The position numbers were made by a program, and so were the translations under genes. 64,000 bases of DNA from Thermobispora bispora DSM 43833 (GTDB taxonomy: Bacteria > Actinomycetota > Actinomycetes > Streptosporangiales > Streptosporangiaceae), in NCBI RefSeq assembly GCF_000092645.1, contig NC_014165.1, positions 1,922,001 through 1,986,000 on the forward strand, in the 5' to 3' direction. Under the pieces are notes generated by a model, which did no database searches, was not told the DNA's origin, and was given only the letters and a program-made list of their open reading frames with translations. Positions 1-8,097 of this stretch are shown here, piece after piece. Positions within the stretch are counted from its first letter, which is position 1, and each line of letters opens with the position of its first letter.

Positions 1-1
1 C

Positions 2-295
2 GGCATGAAGCGCGGCATCGTCTTCCGCTACATCGCCCGCAACGCGATCCTGCCGCTCTTCACCATCCTCGCGCTCTCGCTCGGCACGCTCTTCGGCGGC
101 TCGGTCTTCATCGAGAAGATCTTCAACTACCCGGGCCTCGGGCTGCTCCTCGTGGGCAGCATCGGCGCCCGTGACTACGCGCTCATGGGCGGCGCCTTCC
201 TGATGATCACGATCGGGATCGTGGTGGCCAACATCGTCGCCGACCTGCTCTACACCGTCATCGACCCCCGGGTCAGGAGTGGAGAGAGCACATGA
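2..295 (+). CDS. ABC transporter permease, DppB/OppB type (3' part only)
   Basis: C-terminal 97 codons of an inner-membrane permease of a peptide-type (Dpp/Opp) ABC importer; the 5' part lies outside the window. Visible features are two hydrophobic segments and the typical DppB ending: FNYPGLG around residues 40-46, where the protein faces the ATPase, then a last membrane helix and IDPRVR near the C-terminus. The stop overlaps the next permease start by 4 nt (ATGA), so the two are translationally coupled. With the next three genes it forms a permease-permease-ATPase-ATPase importer; the binding protein is presumably upstream. Because NamZ, MurQ and a serine hydrolase follow, cell-wall peptides or muropeptides are the likely cargo (inference). 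Confidence 0.9.
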   Translation, partial: GMKRGIVFRYIARNAILPLFTILALSLGTLFGGSVFIEKIFNYPGLGLLLVGSIGARDYALMGGAFLMITIGIVVANIVADLLYTVIDPRVRSGEST

Positions 296-1200
296 CCCTG
301 ACGACCGCCCCACGCCAGGCCACGGTCACCCGGGCCACGCTCCGCCGCAACTTCTGGCGCGGCGTCTGGCGGGTGCTCCGGCGCAAGCCGAGCCGGATCG
401 CCGGCGTCGTCATCGTCGCCCTGTTCGCCGTCATGGCCGTGGTGGGCCCCATGGTCTACCCGGACCCGCTGCCGCGGGACGATGACGCGCTCTACGCCCC
501 GCCCAGCCTGAAGCACCCGTTCGGGACCGACTTCGAGGGCACGGACGTGCTCGCGCTCGTCGTCACCGGAACCCGGTACGTGCTCCTCACCGCGGTCATC
601 ACCGCGGTGATCACGGTCGCGGTCGGCACCGCCATCGGGCTGTTCGCCGGGTTCCGGCGCGGCCGGTGGGAGACCGTGCTCATGCGGCTCACCGACATCA
701 ACCTCGCGATCCCCGGGCTGCCGCTGCTGCTCGTGCTCACCACGGTGTGGAAGTTCGAGAGCTCCTGGGAGATGGGGCTGGTGCTCGGCCTGCTCGGCTG
801 GGGCGGCATCGCCCGCGCGGTGCGCTCCCAGACGCTCTCCCTGCGCGAGCGCGGCTTCGTCGAGGCCGCCCGCGGGCTCGGCCTGTCCACCACCCACATC
901 ATCGGCCGGGAGCTGCTGCCGAGCATGGCCCCGTACATCGCCATGAACATGCTCATCGCGGTCACCGCCGCGGTCTACTCGCAGGTCGGCCTGTTCTTCC
1001 TCGGCGTGCTGCCCTTCGAGTCGAACAACTGGGGCGTGATGCTCAACCTCGCCGTGTTCAACGGCGGGGCGCTCACTACCCCGGCCGCGCTGCCGTACCT
1101 GCTCGCGCCGCTGCTGGCGATCCTGCTGCTCACGCTCGGCGTGGTGCTGATCGTCGACGCGATGGACGAGATCTTCAACCCGAGGCTGCGGGAGGAATAG
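292..1200 (+). CDS. ABC transporter permease, DppC/OppC type
   Basis: 302-aa second membrane subunit of the peptide-type importer. It has an N-terminal cytoplasmic stretch (about residues 1-35), a first membrane helix, the DppC-type PFGTD motif near residue 80, then five further helices. The EAA-type coupling loop (EAARGLGLSTTHII, about residues 192-205) contacts the ATPases. Start ATG overlaps the upstream stop (ATGA) and is preceded by a GGAGAG ribosome site. Family assignment is firm; the substrate cannot be read from the permease. Confidence 0.93.
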   Translation: MTLTTAPRQATVTRATLRRNFWRGVWRVLRRKPSRIAGVVIVALFAVMAVVGPMVYPDPLPRDDDALYAPPSLKHPFGTDFEGTDVLALVVTGTRYVLLTAVITAVITVAVGTAIGLFAGFRRGRWETVLMRLTDINLAIPGLPLLLVLTTVWKFESSWEMGLVLGLLGWGGIARAVRSQTLSLRERGFVEAARGLGLSTTHIIGRELLPSMAPYIAMNMLIAVTAAVYSQVGLFFLGVLPFESNNWGVMLNLAVFNGGALTTPAALPYLLAPLLAILLLTLGVVLIVDAMDEIFNPRLREE

Positions 1201-1204
1201 CCCG

Positions 1205-2230
1205 ATGACCCTGACCACCACCGCCGCACCCGGGGTGCGGATCCGCGACCTCACGGTCGTCTACCGGACCCCGCACGGCGAGCTCCCCGCCGTCCGGGGG
1301 GTCGACCTCACGCTCGCCCCGGGGACGATCACCGGCGTCGTCGGCGAGTCCGGATCCGGCAAGTCGACCCTCGCGCTCTCCCTGCTCAACGCGGTCCAGC
1401 CGCCCGGCCGGATCGCGAGCGGCAGCGTGGAGATCGACGGCATCGGCGACGTGGTGCGGCTCGGCGGTGAGCGGCTCCGGCAGACCCGCGGCCGCCGCAT
1501 CGGCTACGTCTTCCAGGCGGCGCAGAACTCGCTCAACCCGCTGAAGACCATCGGCAAGCAGCTCCTCGACCTCGGCCGCTCGCACGGAGTGGAGGACCTG
1601 CGCGGCCTGGTCCGCGACGCCAAGGAGCTGCTCGCCCGCATGGGCATGGACGGCGCCCGGGTGCTCGACTCCTACCAGCACGAGCTCTCCGGGGGCATGC
1701 GCCAGCGGGTCGGCATCATGCTCGCCCTCGTCCTCAACGCCAAGGTCGTCGTGCTCGACGAGCCGACCACCGCGCTCGACATGATCACCCAGGCGATGAT
1801 CCTGCGGATCGTCCGGGAGATCCACGAGGAGCGCGGCCTCACCACGCTCATCATCACCCACGACGTCGGGGCGGTCGCGGAGATCGCCGACGACCTCGCC
1901 GTCATGTACGGTGGCCGCGTGGTGGAGCACGGCCCCGTGGAAGAGGTGCTCGGCAGCCCCGCCCACCCGTACACCCAGGCGCTGATCCGGGCGATCCCCC
2001 GCCTGTCCGGGGACCTGTCGCTGGCCCGCCCCCTGCCCGGGCGGCCGCCCACGCTCGGCACCCTCCCGGTCACCGGGTGCGTGTTCCGCGAGCGCTGCGA
2101 CCGGCGGATGCCGATCTGCGAGACGGACGACCCCGCCCAGGTGGTCGCCGGCGGGCGCACGGTCGCCTGCCACGCGGTCGTCCCGCCGCACGCTCCCGCC
2201 GAGCCGGCCATGCGGAAGGAGTACGCGTGA
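1205..2230 (+). CDS. Peptide-type ABC transporter ATP-binding protein (DppD/OppD-like)
   Basis: 341-aa nucleotide-binding subunit. Walker A GESGSGKST is at about residues 47-55, the signature LSGGMRQR at about 161-168, Walker B VVVLDEPTTALD follows, and the H-loop is THD. The C-terminal oligopeptide-transporter extension contains CVFRERCDRRMPIC, a Cys cluster that in this family can bind an iron-sulfur cluster. Four bases separate it from the permease. It pairs with the following ATPase as the heterodimeric motor of the importer. Confidence 0.94.
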   Translation: MTLTTTAAPGVRIRDLTVVYRTPHGELPAVRGVDLTLAPGTITGVVGESGSGKSTLALSLLNAVQPPGRIASGSVEIDGIGDVVRLGGERLRQTRGRRIGYVFQAAQNSLNPLKTIGKQLLDLGRSHGVEDLRGLVRDAKELLARMGMDGARVLDSYQHELSGGMRQRVGIMLALVLNAKVVVLDEPTTALDMITQAMILRIVREIHEERGLTTLIITHDVGAVAEIADDLAVMYGGRVVEHGPVEEVLGSPAHPYTQALIRAIPRLSGDLSLARPLPGRPPTLGTLPVTGCVFRERCDRRMPICETDDPAQVVAGGRTVACHAVVPPHAPAEPAMRKEYA

Positions 2231-3234
2231 TCACGGGGAAGGGGATCACCAAGACCTACCGGCAGCGCGGCGGCATCCTCGGCAAGCGGACCGTGCAGGC
2301 GCTGCGCGGCGTCGACTTCGCCATCGAGAAGGGCGGAGCGGTCTCTTTCATCGGCGAATCCGGCTGCGGCAAGAGCACCCTCGGCCGGATCATCGCCGGC
2401 CTGGAGACCTACGACTCCGGTGAGATCATCATCGACGGCGTGCCCATGTCCGCGCTGAGCCGCCGGCGGCGCTGGCCGTACTTCCGGAGGATCCAGCTCA
2501 TCCACCAGGACCCCTACTCGGCCCTCAACCCCACCCGCACGATCTACCAGACCCTCCAGGCGCCGCTCGCGCTCCGCGCGCGGCGGACCCGCCGCCCGAG
2601 GTCGTGGGTGGACGAGCGGGCCGAGGAGCTGCTCTCCCTGGTCGGCCTCGACCCGGGGTACGTGCTCCCGCGCTACCCCCACCAGCTCTCCGGCGGCATG
2701 CGCCAGCGGGTGGTGATCGCCCGGGCGCTCACCGTGGACCCCGACGTGCTCGTCGCCGACGAGGCCGTGTCGATGATCGACGTGTCGCTGCGGCTCGGCA
2801 TCCTCGACCTCCTCAAGGACCTGCGGGAACGGCTCGGCGTGGGCGTGCTGTTCATCACCCACGACATCGCCACCGCCCGCTACCTCGGGGAGAACGGCGA
2901 GCTCTACGTGCTCTACCGCGGGGAGGTCGTCGAGCGCGGGCCGACCGAGCAGGTCATCGCCCGGCCCGTCCACCCGTACACCCAGGCGCTGCTGTCCGCG
3001 GTCCCCGTGCTGCGCGGCCGGGAGGTGGCGAGCGACCAGCGGGTCATCCCCACCGAGCCGCTCGACGAGCGGAAGGCCGGCACGGGCTGCCTGTTCGCGC
3101 CGCGCTGCCCGTTCGCCACGGACCGGTGCCGCAGCGAGCACCCCACCCTGGCCCGCTTCGAAGGGTCCGGGCAGTGGCACGCGTGCTTCCTGCCGCGGCC
3201 GCGGAGCGTCATCCCCGTGGAGGTGCCCGGGTGA
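2227..3234 (+). CDS. Peptide-type ABC transporter ATP-binding protein (DppF/OppF-like)
   Basis: 335-aa second ATPase. I chose the GTG that overlaps the previous stop (GTGA) because the protein then begins VITGKGITKTYRQRGG, at the normal start of the domain; the open frame runs further upstream but only inside the preceding gene. Walker A GESGCGKST is at about residues 43-51, the signature LSGGMRQR follows, and the usual Walker B reads VLVADEAVSMID, with DEA in place of the common DEP. The C-terminus has the same four-Cys extension (CLFAPRCPFATDRC). It is the last subunit of the importer. Confidence 0.93.
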   Translation: MITGKGITKTYRQRGGILGKRTVQALRGVDFAIEKGGAVSFIGESGCGKSTLGRIIAGLETYDSGEIIIDGVPMSALSRRRRWPYFRRIQLIHQDPYSALNPTRTIYQTLQAPLALRARRTRRPRSWVDERAEELLSLVGLDPGYVLPRYPHQLSGGMRQRVVIARALTVDPDVLVADEAVSMIDVSLRLGILDLLKDLRERLGVGVLFITHDIATARYLGENGELYVLYRGEVVERGPTEQVIARPVHPYTQALLSAVPVLRGREVASDQRVIPTEPLDERKAGTGCLFAPRCPFATDRCRSEHPTLARFEGSGQWHACFLPRPRSVIPVEVPG

Positions 3235-4094
3235 GCGGGCACGCCATCGACCCGGTACGGCCCGACGACCGGGTCGCCGAGATCGCCGCGGCCGCGCTGT
3301 GGGCGGACGCCGACGAGGCCGCGCTCCTCACCCGGCGGCTCGCCGCCCCGCCCGAGGGGCGGCGGTGGACCGTGCTCGCCGACCGCGACCTGCACGGGGT
3401 GGTGTTCGCCTCCATCGGCGCGGACGGCGCCGGCCACCTGGACCTGCTCGCCGTCCACCCGGAGGCGCAGGGCCGGGGGATCGGCCGGGCGCTCGTGGCC
3501 GCGGCCGAGGAGTGGCTGCGGGACCACGGCGCCACCGAGGCGCGGTTCGCCGGCAACCCGCCCTGCTACGCCTGGCCGGGCATCGACGTCCGGTACACCC
3601 CGGCCGCCTGTCTCGCCGAGCGCCTGGGCTACGAGCGCTACCAGGTCGCCTGGAACATGACCGTCGACCTGCCGGTCCGCTGCGACGAGGCCGCGGAGAC
3701 CGCCCGGCTCACCGCCGCCGGGGTCACCGTGCACGCCGCGCCGCCCGGGGAGCGGGACGCGGTGAGCGCGTTCGCGCGCGAGCACTTCTCCGACGCGTGG
3801 GCGTGGGAGGCCGAGCAGGCCATCGGCTGCCATTACGCCGTGCGCGACGGGCGGATCATCGGCTTCGCCGCCTGGGGGGCGCGGCCGTTCTGGTTCGGCC
3901 CGATGGGCACGGCCGAGGCCGCCCGCGGGCTCGGCGTGGGCCGGGTGCTGCTCTGGCGCTGCCTCGCCGAGCAGGCCGGCGCCGGCATGCGCACCGCGCA
4001 GATCGGCTGGGTGGGACCGCTCCGCTTCTACTCCCGGGCCGCGGGCGCCCGGGCGGAGCGGGTCTTCTGGCTCTACCGGCGCCGGCTCGCCTGA
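3231..4094 (+). CDS. Tandem GNAT-family N-acetyltransferase
   Basis: 287 aa with two acetyl-CoA-binding GNAT modules. The first has the pyrophosphate loop PEAQGRGIGRAL at about residues 78-89, the second ARGLGVGRVLL at about residues 232-242. It starts at a GTG overlapping the ATPase stop (GTGA), so it is cotranscribed and coupled to the importer. The acetyl acceptor is unknown. Bacillus subtilis has a GNAT gene (ybbJ) in its MurNAc-recycling locus, so a role linked to muropeptide use is plausible but not shown. It converges with namZ, only 11 nt separating the stops. Confidence 0.85.
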   Translation: MSGHAIDPVRPDDRVAEIAAAALWADADEAALLTRRLAAPPEGRRWTVLADRDLHGVVFASIGADGAGHLDLLAVHPEAQGRGIGRALVAAAEEWLRDHGATEARFAGNPPCYAWPGIDVRYTPAACLAERLGYERYQVAWNMTVDLPVRCDEAAETARLTAAGVTVHAAPPGERDAVSAFAREHFSDAWAWEAEQAIGCHYAVRDGRIIGFAAWGARPFWFGPMGTAEAARGLGVGRVLLWRCLAEQAGAGMRTAQIGWVGPLRFYSRAAGARAERVFWLYRRRLA

Positions 4095-4105
4095 TGCGGC
4101 CGGGG

Positions 4106-5218
4106 TCACCGGTACAGCGGCTCGGGCGGGCCGGACCACCCCGTGCTCCCGCACAGCCCGCGCGGATCCTCCCCGGCCTCCAGCGCCCGGCGCAGGGAGT
4201 CCGACCCCCACAGCGAGTCCAGGAACGGGCCGCAGGCGAAGTCCTCCGGGTAGAGGGTGCGCAGCACGTGGAGCACGGACACGCCGGTGAGCACCGGCCG
4301 GAACGCCTCCCGGTCGGTGACGTGCACCTGCACCCCGCGCACCGGGGTCCCGGCGTACTTCCCGGCCGTGGGGGTGAACCACGCGCCGCGGAACCGGACG
4401 CCCGGCAGGCCGAGCGCGGCCAGCTCCCGGGCGAACCGCCCGTCCACGAACGGGGCGCCGATCAGCTCGAACGGCCGGGTGGTCCCCCGGCCCTCGGACA
4501 CGTTGGTCCCCTCCAGCAGGCCGGTCCCGGGGTAGACCAGGGCGGTGTCCAGGGTCGGCATGTTCGCCGACGGCATCACCCACGGCAGGCCGGTCCGGTC
4601 GAAGTACCACTCCCGCCGCCAGCCCTCCATCGGGACCACCTCCGGCTCCACGCCCAGCCGCCGCCCGGCGAGCAGGGCCATCTCACCCGCGGTGAGGCCG
4701 TGCCGGATCGGCACCGGAAGGCGGCCCAGGAACCCGGCGAACCCCGGGTCGAGCAGCGGGCCCTCCACGCGCACCCCGCCGATCGGGTTGGGGCGGTCGA
4801 GCACGACGAACCGCAGCCCCAGCCGCCCGGCCGAGGCCAGCAGGTCGTACATGGTCCACAGGTAGGTGTAGAAGCGGGTGCCGACGTCGTTGATGTCGAA
4901 CACGAGCACGTCCACGCCGGAGGAGGCCACGACCTCGTCCAGCGCCGCACCCGACCGCCCGTAGGTGTCGAACACCGGCAGCCCGGTGTCCGGGTCGGCG
5001 GCGTCCGCCTCCCCGCCGCCCGCCTGCACCGTGCCGCGCAGGCCGTGCTCGGGGCCGAACAGGGCGGTCACCGGCACGCCCGCCGCGAGCAGGGCCGGTG
5101 CCGACGGCGTCAGATCGGGAAGGACTCCGGTGGGGTTGGTGATGAGGCCGGCCCGGGCACCGCCGATCCGCCGCTCACCGGCGGCCACCCGCTCCAGCCC
5201 GGTGCGCACCCGCGTCAT
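4106..5218 (-). CDS. namZ: Exo-beta-N-acetylmuramidase NamZ family (DUF1343)
   Basis: 370 aa, full length for the family. Conserved family sequences are TNPTGV near residue 28, FGPEHGLRG near 54, DINDVGTRFYTY near 109-120, DRPNPIGG near 142 and EGRGTTRPFE near 242. NamZ enzymes remove MurNAc from the non-reducing end of peptidoglycan fragments, giving the MurNAc that MurQ uses after phosphorylation. No clear signal peptide is visible, which is odd for an enzyme usually thought to act outside the cell. Either the N-terminus is mis-set or the enzyme acts on imported muropeptides, which would suit the adjacent ABC importer. It diverges from murQ with only 26 nt between start codons. Confidence 0.9.
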   Translation of the reverse strand: MTRVRTGLERVAAGERRIGGARAGLITNPTGVLPDLTPSAPALLAAGVPVTALFGPEHGLRGTVQAGGGEADAADPDTGLPVFDTYGRSGAALDEVVASSGVDVLVFDINDVGTRFYTYLWTMYDLLASAGRLGLRFVVLDRPNPIGGVRVEGPLLDPGFAGFLGRLPVPIRHGLTAGEMALLAGRRLGVEPEVVPMEGWRREWYFDRTGLPWVMPSANMPTLDTALVYPGTGLLEGTNVSEGRGTTRPFELIGAPFVDGRFARELAALGLPGVRFRGAWFTPTAGKYAGTPVRGVQVHVTDREAFRPVLTGVSVLHVLRTLYPEDFACGPFLDSLWGSDSLRRALEAGEDPRGLCGSTGWSGPPEPLYR

Positions 5219-5244
5219 ATCGATCGAGCATCCGGATTCGAGGA

Positions 5245-6150
5245 ATGATGAGGCAATCTCTCGCCGCTCTCGCCACCGAACAGATCGATCCCCGCTACAG
5301 CGGGATCGACACCCTGCCGACCGAGGAGATCGCCCGGCTCATGAACGAGGCCGACGCCACCGTGCCCGCCGCGGTCGGCCGGGCGATCCCGGCCATCTCC
5401 GCGGCGATCGACGCGATCGCCGAGCGGATGCGATCCGGCGGCCGGCTGCTCTATGTCGGCGCGGGCACCTCGGGGCGGCTCGCCGTGCTCGACGCCGCGG
5501 AATGCCCGCCGACGTTCGGCACCGACCCCGAGCAGGTCCAGGGCATCATCGCCGGAGGGGAGGCCGCGCTGCTCCGGCCGGTCGAGGGGGCCGAGGACGA
5601 CGCCGCGGCCGGGGCCGCCGTGATCCGCGAGAAGGGGACCGGCCCGCTCGACTCCGTGGTCGGGATCTCGGCGAGCGGGCGCGCGCCGTACGTGGTCGCC
5701 GCCGTGGCCGAGGCGCGGCGGCGCGGCGCGCTCACCGTGGCGCTCACCTGCAACACCGGTACGGCCCTGGCCGCCGAGGCCGAGCACGCGATCGAGGTCG
5801 TGGTCGGGCCGGAGGTGATCGCCGGTTCGACCCGGCTGAAGGCGGGCACCGCGCAGAAGCTGGTGCTCAACATGATCTCGACGATCACGATGATCCGGTG
5901 CGGCCGGGTCTACCGGAACTACATGATCGACGTGGTGGCGAGCAACGCCAAGCTGATCGACCGGGCGACCCGCATCGTCGCCGACCTCACCGGCGCCGAC
6001 CAGGAGACCGCCCGCCGTGCCCTGGAGGACGCCGGGCGCGACGTGAAGACCGCCGTGGTGATGATCGAACGCGGCCTCCCGGCGGGCGAGGCGCGGACGC
6101 TGCTCGCCCGGCACGGCCACCGGCTCGGCGACGCGCTGCGCGATGCTTGA
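5245..6150 (+). CDS. murQ: N-acetylmuramic acid 6-phosphate etherase
   Basis: 301 aa (E. coli MurQ is about 298). It cleaves the lactyl ether of MurNAc-6-phosphate to GlcNAc-6-phosphate and D-lactate in the cytoplasm. The SIS sugar-binding signature LLYVGAGTSGRLAVLDAAECPPTFG spans about residues 68-92 in two parts, with catalytic Glu86; SASGRAPYV and AGSTRLKAGTAQKL are also conserved. Two ATGs are adjacent (5245 and 5248). The AGGA just before them gives slightly better spacing to the second. It overlaps the next gene by 8 nt. No MurNAc kinase or MurP is present here; a separate kinase must supply MurNAc-6-P. Confidence 0.97.
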   Translation: MMRQSLAALATEQIDPRYSGIDTLPTEEIARLMNEADATVPAAVGRAIPAISAAIDAIAERMRSGGRLLYVGAGTSGRLAVLDAAECPPTFGTDPEQVQGIIAGGEAALLRPVEGAEDDAAAGAAVIREKGTGPLDSVVGISASGRAPYVVAAVAEARRRGALTVALTCNTGTALAAEAEHAIEVVVGPEVIAGSTRLKAGTAQKLVLNMISTITMIRCGRVYRNYMIDVVASNAKLIDRATRIVADLTGADQETARRALEDAGRDVKTAVVMIERGLPAGEARTLLARHGHRLGDALRDA

Positions 6151-7189
6151 ACGGATCCTCCGCGCGGCGGTCCCCGAGGTGGCCTCCGCCGCGGTCGCGC
6201 TGATCGCGGTGGACGGGCGCACGGCCGCCGCCGCGGCGGTGGGCGAGGCCATGCGCTACGCCGACGGATCGGGGCGCCTGCTCCCCGAGCGGCCCCCGGT
6301 GGCGGCCGATGCCCTCTTCGACATCGCCTCGATCACCAAGCTCTTCACCACGGTGGTGCTGCTCGCGCTCGCCGACGCCGGGCGGCTCGCGCTGGACGAC
6401 CCGGTCGCCGCGTGGCTGCCCCGGCACTACGGCCACCGGCCCGAGGTCACCATCCGCCACCTGCTCACCCACACCGCCGGGCTGCCCCCGGGGCGCCGGG
6501 TGGAGCACGAGCCGGAGGACGCCCGCTGGGAGCTGGTGCTCTCCACCCCGCAGGCCGGGCCGGTCGGCGCGCACGTCTACTCCGACGTCGGCATGATCAC
6601 GGCGGGGCGGGTGGCGGAGCTCGCCGGCGGCGCTCCGCTCGACGTGCTGGTCCGGGATCTCGTCACCGCGCCGCTCGGCCTGGCGGACACGGTCTTCCGC
6701 CCGGGACCCGCCCTGCGGGAGCGGGCCGTGGCCACCGAGTACAAGCCCGAGCGGGACACCATCGCGTGCGTCCGGGGCGAGGTGCACGACGAGACCGCGT
6801 ACGCGCTCGGCGGCGTGGCCGGCCACGCCGGGCTGTTCTCCACCGCCGCCGACCTGCTCCGCTTCGGTGAGGCGCTGCGCACCGGCGGCGGGGGAGTGCT
6901 CTCCCCGGCGGCGGTCGCCGAGATGCTCCGGGATCAGGGGGTGACCGGCGCCGCCTACCGGCAAGGGCTCGGGATCCGCATCGGCGATCCCGCGATCGTC
7001 GGCCCGCTCCGGGACGCGGCCGGGCATTCGGGGTTCACCGGCACCTCGCTCGTCATCGACCCCGCCCGCCGGCTCACCGTGGTGCTCTTGACCAACAACG
7101 TCCACCCGCTGCGCGGCCGGCCGGGCATCCGGGAGCTGCGCACCGCGGTGGCCGCCGAGGCGCTCCGGCTCGCCGGGTCCTCGCGCTGA
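6143..7189 (+). CDS. Beta-lactamase-family serine hydrolase, AmiE-like
   Basis: 348 aa of the class C beta-lactamase/PBP-like (S12) fold. The catalytic SxxK is SITK (Ser63, Lys66), the second motif is YSD (Tyr146-Asp148) in place of YxN, and the third-motif region is HSGFTGTS near residue 293. No signal peptide is evident, so a cytoplasmic location is likely. It overlaps murQ by 8 nt. In Bacillus the MurNAc operon includes AmiE, a member of this same superfamily that removes peptides from MurNAc; the gene context makes that the best guess. Esterase or D-amino-acid peptidase activity remains possible. Confidence 0.82.
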   Translation: MLERILRAAVPEVASAAVALIAVDGRTAAAAAVGEAMRYADGSGRLLPERPPVAADALFDIASITKLFTTVVLLALADAGRLALDDPVAAWLPRHYGHRPEVTIRHLLTHTAGLPPGRRVEHEPEDARWELVLSTPQAGPVGAHVYSDVGMITAGRVAELAGGAPLDVLVRDLVTAPLGLADTVFRPGPALRERAVATEYKPERDTIACVRGEVHDETAYALGGVAGHAGLFSTAADLLRFGEALRTGGGGVLSPAAVAEMLRDQGVTGAAYRQGLGIRIGDPAIVGPLRDAAGHSGFTGTSLVIDPARRLTVVLLTNNVHPLRGRPGIRELRTAVAAEALRLAGSSR

Positions 7190-7244
7190 AGGGGGCCGTG
7201 GGCGACGATCCCGCCCGGTGCGTGATCTCTGTTGGTGGGCGGGT

Positions 7245-7268
7245 GGCCCAGCGGGGTACCGCTGGGCC
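7245..7268 (+). terminator. Hairpin terminator after the recycling cluster
   Basis: Perfect 10-bp stem (GGCCCAGCGG / CCGCTGGGCC) with loop GGTA, 56 nt after the serine hydrolase stop. It has no T-tract, as is common in actinobacteria. Confidence 0.7.
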
Positions 7269-7544
7269 GGGCACCTCGTGGTGTCCCTCCCGCAGCCGCG
7301 CTCGCGGATGCCGGCGGTGGCAGACCCGACCGCCCGTGCCCATGGGACACGACCACCTCGGTGCGCGAGGCCGGCGTGCCCCAGGCAGGCGATCCCCGTG
7401 CCGGCGGACGTCAGCACCGACCGGGCGCGCCCATGCTCACCTTCCCGGCCACGAGAGCGGCCACCGGTCAAGGCCCCGGCACGGTCGGCCGCCGGGCGGT
7501 TTCGCGGTGAAGTGGTGTGCGCCCTTGGCCGGAACGGGGTGCTA

Positions 7545-7578
7545 TTCGGCGATTTACGCCTACCTCGGTATCGCCGAA
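7545..7578. repeat. Inverted repeat, 9-bp arms
   Basis: TTCGGCGAT at 7545-7553 and ATCGCCGAA at 7570-7578, with a 16-nt spacer, in the AT-richer intergenic region. It could be a hairpin or a dimeric regulator site; its role is unknown. Confidence 0.5.
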
Positions 7579-8019
7579 ATCTTCCGTTTTAGTGATGTTC
7601 TTTCCTGAGGCAGGCTGACCTATGCTCAGTCGTACTGATCGGCCCGGTGGTGTGCCGCGCAATGGCCGGTCCTCATCCGTGCCGGATGAATCGTCGTTGA
7701 GCGCCGTCCGGGCGGCGCTGCCGGTGGCATGCATGTGTTTTTCAGGAAGGCTGCCATCGGATCGCATTCGGACACGGTGACTGCCCGGGAGGCCCGAAGG
7801 TGAGACGGGGCGCGCGCCGGTCACCGAGGCACGATGCGCTCGGGGACCGCCGTTGGCCCCGCGATGCGGTGCGGTCTGCTCGCTTCCTTGCCTGTCACAG
7901 CCCTGAGCCCTGAGATGCCCCTCATGCAGCCCTGAGGCGCCCGCGTGGCGGCTTTCACCTTAGTACCGTCATTTGTTAGACGAAAAAGGAATGACTTTTC
8001 CGTAAGCCGCGAACGAGGC

Positions 8020-8046
8020 ATTGTGCGACTCTTGTCGCATGACAAT
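8020..8046. promoter_or_regulatory. Inverted repeat upstream of the hydrolase gene
   Basis: Nested arms ATTGT...ACAAT and GCGAC-TCTT-GTCGC, 52 nt before the hydrolase start. It is well placed for an operator or 5' hairpin. Function is not known. Confidence 0.4.
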
Positions 8047-8097
8047 CGGCCTGCTCATTCGATTTCATGAATTCTCATTGCCGGCCGTTGGCGCGGT

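Larger units (their letters stand above)
7190..8097. other. Intergenic region with hairpins; no convincing gene
   Basis: About 900 nt without a believable reading frame: the open frames present start poorly, lack normal codon bias and resemble nothing I know. GC falls clearly after about 7500. It holds a terminator (7245-7268), a 9-bp inverted repeat (7545-7578) and a second inverted repeat (8020-8046), with several A/T-rich stretches that could carry promoters for the hydrolase gene downstream. It marks the left edge of the accessory island. Confidence 0.6.

Noticed and set aside
7776-7800. ACGGTGACTGCCCGGGAGG near 7776 resembles the sequence just before the MTH1187 gene (12186-12204)
   Set aside because: Only about 19 nt are similar, GC-rich and ribosome-site-like, with no flanking similarity; chance is likely.
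7198-7824. Several open frames of 90-136 codons after the serine hydrolase gene
   Set aside because: They overlap on both strands, have irregular composition with many Arg/Pro/Cys and no ribosome sites; a terminator hairpin lies inside.
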